Of a DNA stretch of 49,653 bases, positions 46,631-49,653 are shown piece after piece (position 1 is the first letter of the stretch; each line of letters starts with the position of its first letter). The notes below the pieces were generated by a model that was not told the origin of the DNA, did no database searches, and saw only the letters and a program-made list of their open reading frames with translations. This DNA comes from Saprospiraceae bacterium (lineage in GTDB: Bacteria > Bacteroidota > Bacteroidia > Chitinophagales > Saprospiraceae), in the NCBI GenBank assembly GCA_022448945.1, contig JAKVCV010000002.1, forward strand, positions 213,663 to 263,315, in the 5' to 3' direction. The translations under genes and the position numbers were made by a program.

Positions 46631-49150
46631 ATGAAAAAAACAATAATAATTGTTTCGATCTTTTTAATACCATATTTTGTTTCTGGTCAGCTTCTGTTGA
46701 ATGAAATTTCTTCAGTTAGAGGTTATGAAGATTCTAACGGAAAAGATTGTGATTGGCTTGAAATAGTAAATATTGGAAGTTCTCCTATTGATTTATCAAA
46801 CTATTTTTTATCAGATGATTTAAGTAATTTAGACAAGTGGAATCTTCCTGAGGAATATCTTGACTCAATGCAACATATGTTAGTTTTATGTTCAGGTCTT
46901 AACAAGAGATATAGAGTTAGAAATTGGCAGTCAATTATTAATAGATCTAGTCCATGGCATTATATTTTAGGAAACTCAGAACCGGATAGTAATTGGAAAT
47001 CTCCTTTATATACTGATACTGCATGGAGTGTCGGCTATATGGGACGTAGATTTGGTAAAAATAATGATCGCGCACTTATTTCTGGAGTGTCATCTTTTTA
47101 TTTAAGAACAAATTTTATAGTGTCTAATTTGTCATCAATCCAAAAATTAATTTTACATGCTGATTATGATGATGCTTTTATTGCATATTTAAATGGAGTA
47201 GAAATTGCCAGATCAATCAATATTCATGGACAACCAAATGATAAATCCTTAGCAATATCAGAAGAAGAGGCGCTTGTTTATAGGAATTTATCCTATGAAA
47301 AATATATAATTGATAATAGGCTTATTGATAGTGTTTTAATTGTTGGAGAGAATGTGTTGGCAATAGAGGTCCATTGTGTTGATTCTATCTCAGATGATAT
47401 GCGTGCACGTTTTTATCTTCATGCTGGAATTAATTCTGATTCAACTTATTTTAATCTTCAAGCCAATTGGTTTGAAGATATACTTACATTGTATCATGCT
47501 AATTTTAAAATTTCTAATAACGAAACAATATATATTTCTGATGCTGCGGGCAATATATTGGATCAGAAATCAATTACGACTAATCGTTCTTTAATATCAG
47601 AGGGTAGATGTCCAAGTGGTATAGGTAGCTGGTGTTATTTCGAAAATCCTTCACCTGGGTTATCTAATAATATTAATTGGTGCTATAATGGCATATCAGA
47701 GGAGCCAAATATTTCTTTAACTTCAGGGTGGTATACTAGTTCACAATATCTAACGATTGATGTACCAAAAAATTCAACTGTATACTATACACTAAATGGA
47801 GATGTTCCTGATACCAATGATTATAAATATACCGACACATTATGGTTTGATTCAACTACCGTTTTAAGTGTAAGAGCATTTAGTAATAATTTATTGCCAA
47901 GTAAAGTTATTGATAGGACTTTTTTTTTAAATGAAGAAAATTTTGGGCTTCCTGTTTTTTCTATTATTACAGATTCACTGAATCTTTGGGATTGGAACAA
48001 AGGTATTTATGTTTATGGACCTGGTTCATCGTCTAAATACCCATATTTGGGTTCAAATTTCTGGAAAAAATGGTCGATGTGGTCAAGATTAGAGTTTTTT
48101 GACGAAAATAAAAATAAACAAGCAGAAGAAGAATTTGATTTAGCAATTGCTGGTGGATGGTCTCGTGGTCAGCCACAAAAATCTTTCTCTTTAGATTTTA
48201 AATCTAGATATTCTGGTGATTTTGACTGGCCCATTTTTTCTGATAAACCACATATCTCTAAGTTTAATAATATTATTCTTAGAAATGGAGGTAATGTGGC
48301 GAGAAGATCCAAATTAGAGGATGCTCTTGGATGTAAAATAGCAATGGGGACCAATGTTGATGTTGTAGGTTATGAACCTTGTATATTGTATTTAAATGGC
48401 GAATATTGGGGGATATATGGTATTAGAGAAAAAAAAGATAAACGTTATATCCAAGATAATCACTCTGTTAATAAAGACAGTGTTGATTTGATTTTTGGTA
48501 AGAATTCAGATTTTAATAATTTATTATTTAGTAATTTTTCTTCCAGTATGAAATTTATTAATTCTTATTATGAAATTATGAATTCTAATCCTACTTCCAA
48601 TCATTTTTTTAATCTTATAGACAGCATTTTTGATATTAGAAATTATATAGATTACTTTATCCTTCAAACATACTTTAGTAATTCTGACTGGATATGCTAT
48701 GGAGGTAATAATGTTAAATTGTGGAGACCAGCGGCTCCCGGGGGTAAATGGAGATATATATTATATGACGTTGACGCAGGGTTTAAAGGTGTAAAGCAAA
48801 ATACTTTATATGAAACTTTAAATACACAGAAATATAGTAAACACTCCCAATTATTTAAACAATTTCTTCAAAACAATGAATTTAAATCTAGATTTTATAA
48901 ACGATATTTTCATCTTCTAAATACAAATTTGAGTCATATTAATATAACTAAAAAAATCAATTTACTTAAAAATCAGATTGAGAAGGCAATGCCTAATCAG
49001 ATTGAGAGATGGTTTCCTCCAGAAATTCCGCGTACCTTTAGAGATACTAATGCAATAACTTCAATTTTAGATTGGTATAAAACAATAGATGTCATCCTTA
49101 ATTTTAGTTCTCTAAGGCAATCTCATATTCTCAACTATTTAGAGCAATAA
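46631..49150 (+). CDS. CotH kinase domain protein with lamin-tail and chitobiase-like domains
   Basis: An 839-residue secreted protein. After the signal peptide (about residues 1-19) comes a lamin-tail-like domain (LLLNEISSVRGYEDSNGKDCDWLEIVN...LSNYFLSDD). A carbohydrate-binding-like jelly-roll with an SPWHYI..NSEPDSNWKSP region is next. Then a chitobiase C-terminal-like domain (SGWYTSSQYLTID...VYYTLNGDVPDTND) precedes a CotH domain (from FSIITDSLNLW) with RNGGNVARRSKLEDAL, LNGEYWGIYGIREK and ILYDVDAGF. CotH of Bacillus is an atypical protein kinase of spore coat proteins. Unlike many Bacteroidota CotH proteins, this one ends within the CotH region and has no T9SS sorting domain. It could be truncated or secreted differently. 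Confidence 0.88.
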   Translation: MKKTIIIVSIFLIPYFVSGQLLLNEISSVRGYEDSNGKDCDWLEIVNIGSSPIDLSNYFLSDDLSNLDKWNLPEEYLDSMQHMLVLCSGLNKRYRVRNWQSIINRSSPWHYILGNSEPDSNWKSPLYTDTAWSVGYMGRRFGKNNDRALISGVSSFYLRTNFIVSNLSSIQKLILHADYDDAFIAYLNGVEIARSINIHGQPNDKSLAISEEEALVYRNLSYEKYIIDNRLIDSVLIVGENVLAIEVHCVDSISDDMRARFYLHAGINSDSTYFNLQANWFEDILTLYHANFKISNNETIYISDAAGNILDQKSITTNRSLISEGRCPSGIGSWCYFENPSPGLSNNINWCYNGISEEPNISLTSGWYTSSQYLTIDVPKNSTVYYTLNGDVPDTNDYKYTDTLWFDSTTVLSVRAFSNNLLPSKVIDRTFFLNEENFGLPVFSIITDSLNLWDWNKGIYVYGPGSSSKYPYLGSNFWKKWSMWSRLEFFDENKNKQAEEEFDLAIAGGWSRGQPQKSFSLDFKSRYSGDFDWPIFSDKPHISKFNNIILRNGGNVARRSKLEDALGCKIAMGTNVDVVGYEPCILYLNGEYWGIYGIREKKDKRYIQDNHSVNKDSVDLIFGKNSDFNNLLFSNFSSSMKFINSYYEIMNSNPTSNHFFNLIDSIFDIRNYIDYFILQTYFSNSDWICYGGNNVKLWRPAAPGGKWRYILYDVDAGFKGVKQNTLYETLNTQKYSKHSQLFKQFLQNNEFKSRFYKRYFHLLNTNLSHINITKKINLLKNQIEKAMPNQIERWFPPEIPRTFRDTNAITSILDWYKTIDVILNFSSLRQSHILNYLEQ

Positions 49151-49421
49151 TTTAATATACCACCAATTACTTACCTATGTCTGCTGGTAGTTCTGATTGT
49201 TACATTTTCTGTGATTTTTTGTTTTGTTCGGGTTATTTGCCGATACATAAAGTAAAATAAATTGATTATCAGTGTGTTATTTAGTTTAAGGTGCAAAATT
49301 GACGTAAAAAAACCACGATTATTGGTTAATAAACGAGCGCTTTAAAATATAAGTTATTTCTAGCCAAACATATATTCCTTCCAAAAATTGGAATTATTCC
49401 ACATTCTGCATTTTAAAAATA
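49151..49421. other. Intergenic stretch before the shared upstream element
   Basis: No ORF. It carries AAGGTGCAAAATTGAC (49289-49304), matching AAGGTATAAAATTGAC at 46507-46522, but here it lies 110 nt farther from the 60-nt element, as if sequence was inserted or deleted between them. Confidence 0.5.
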
Positions 49422-49481
49422 AACTAACTGATTGATATTCAGTATTTTGAGCCTTGGCGTGTTTTTTGTCTTAATAACCAA
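49422..49481 (+). promoter_or_regulatory. Upstream element shared with the CotH gene (copy B)
   Basis: Gap-free 60-nt match to 46530-46589, starting 100 nt before the ATG at 49522. Spacing to the start codon differs by only one base from copy A. Confidence 0.6.
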
Positions 49482-49521
49482 GTATGAAGTTCCTCAAAAC
49501 ACACAAATCAAACAACACACC

Positions 49522-49653
49522 ATGAAAAAAGTAATAATAATAGTATCGATCCTTTTAGGATACCTATTGAATAGTGCCGCCCAACAAGGCGTGCGAATCG
49601 GGGACATTTATGTAATAGCAACTGAAATGACAGAATCACAGCGTATCGCAATC
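49522..49653 (+). CDS. Secreted protein, N-terminal fragment (runs off the window)
   Basis: ATG at 49522 opens 44 codons to the window end. The start MKKVIIIVSILLGYLLNSAAQQ is a signal peptide that resembles that of the CotH protein (MKKTIIIVSIFL). The visible mature part (GVRIGDIYVIATEMTESQ) is too short to identify. The gene shares an upstream element with the CotH gene, so the two are probably co-regulated or arose by duplication of the 5' region. Confidence 0.8.
   Translation, partial: MKKVIIIVSILLGYLLNSAAQQGVRIGDIYVIATEMTESQRIAI

Noticed and set aside
46530-49481. The two matching upstream blocks as ends of an insertion sequence
   Set aside because: They are in direct, not inverted, orientation, no target-site duplication is visible and the gene between them is not a transposase.

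Overview
The window is chromosomal DNA of a Bacteroidota bacterium, most likely of Flavobacteriia type. I base this on AT-rich composition, several secreted proteins ending in type IX secretion (T9SS) type A sorting domains, SprB-type adhesin repeats, Bacteroidota-typical families (DUF2851, WbqC, YfhO, C25 gingipain-like peptidase, DUF4258 lipoprotein), and promoters of the TTG-N17-23-TAnnTTTG class. Genus cannot be set from the sequence. Genes are mostly single or in pairs on both strands. I see no insertion sequence, integrase, prophage, CRISPR array or rRNA. One tRNA-Val is present.

Layout. 1-2.7 kb: 3' part of a repeat-rich T9SS adhesin, convergent with trxB through a shared terminator. 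4-6.5 kb: sterol desaturase-family hydroxylase, DUF4258 lipoprotein plus small membrane protein, and a carboxylesterase. 6.8-13 kb: YfhO membrane protein, DUF2851 protein, a small soluble protein, a small membrane protein with a puzzling start, and a PlsC acyltransferase. 13-18.7 kb: small T9SS cargo, large AsmA-like protein, lipoprotein esterase, BtuF-like binding protein. 18.7-23.4 kb: tRNA-Val, a CrtC/AttH-like protein overlapping an SDR with a C-terminal extension, a lipoprotein metallopeptidase, and WbqC. 23.6-28.8 kb: giant C25 cysteine peptidase and CapA-family lipoprotein. 29-36 kb: genome-maintenance genes (MutT-like Nudix, PriA, RadA, NdpA-like nucleoid-associated protein) plus a HI0933-like flavoprotein. 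36-39 kb: MDR oxidoreductase, then a compact operon of MESH1-like HD hydrolase, sirtuin and Nudix hydrolase. 39.4-42 kb: propionyl-CoA carboxylase beta-type subunit and an HNH endonuclease. 42.3-49.7 kb: hypothetical envelope proteins, TPR protein, DJ-1/PfpI protein, Ycf48-like T9SS protein, CotH-domain protein and the start of another secreted protein.

The most striking points are these. (1) A classic -1 slippery heptamer A_AAA_AAC followed after 9 nt by a small hairpin lies exactly where a small membrane-protein gene lacks a normal start; alternatively this is a one-base homopolymer error. (2) The HD/sirtuin/Nudix operon combines three enzymes expected to act on NAD(P) or its breakdown products. 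(3) A 60-nt upstream element is duplicated at the same distance from the starts of two neighbouring secreted-protein genes, together with their signal peptides. (4) The CrtC-like/SDR-fusion pair looks like an uncharacterised lipid or isoprenoid modification module.
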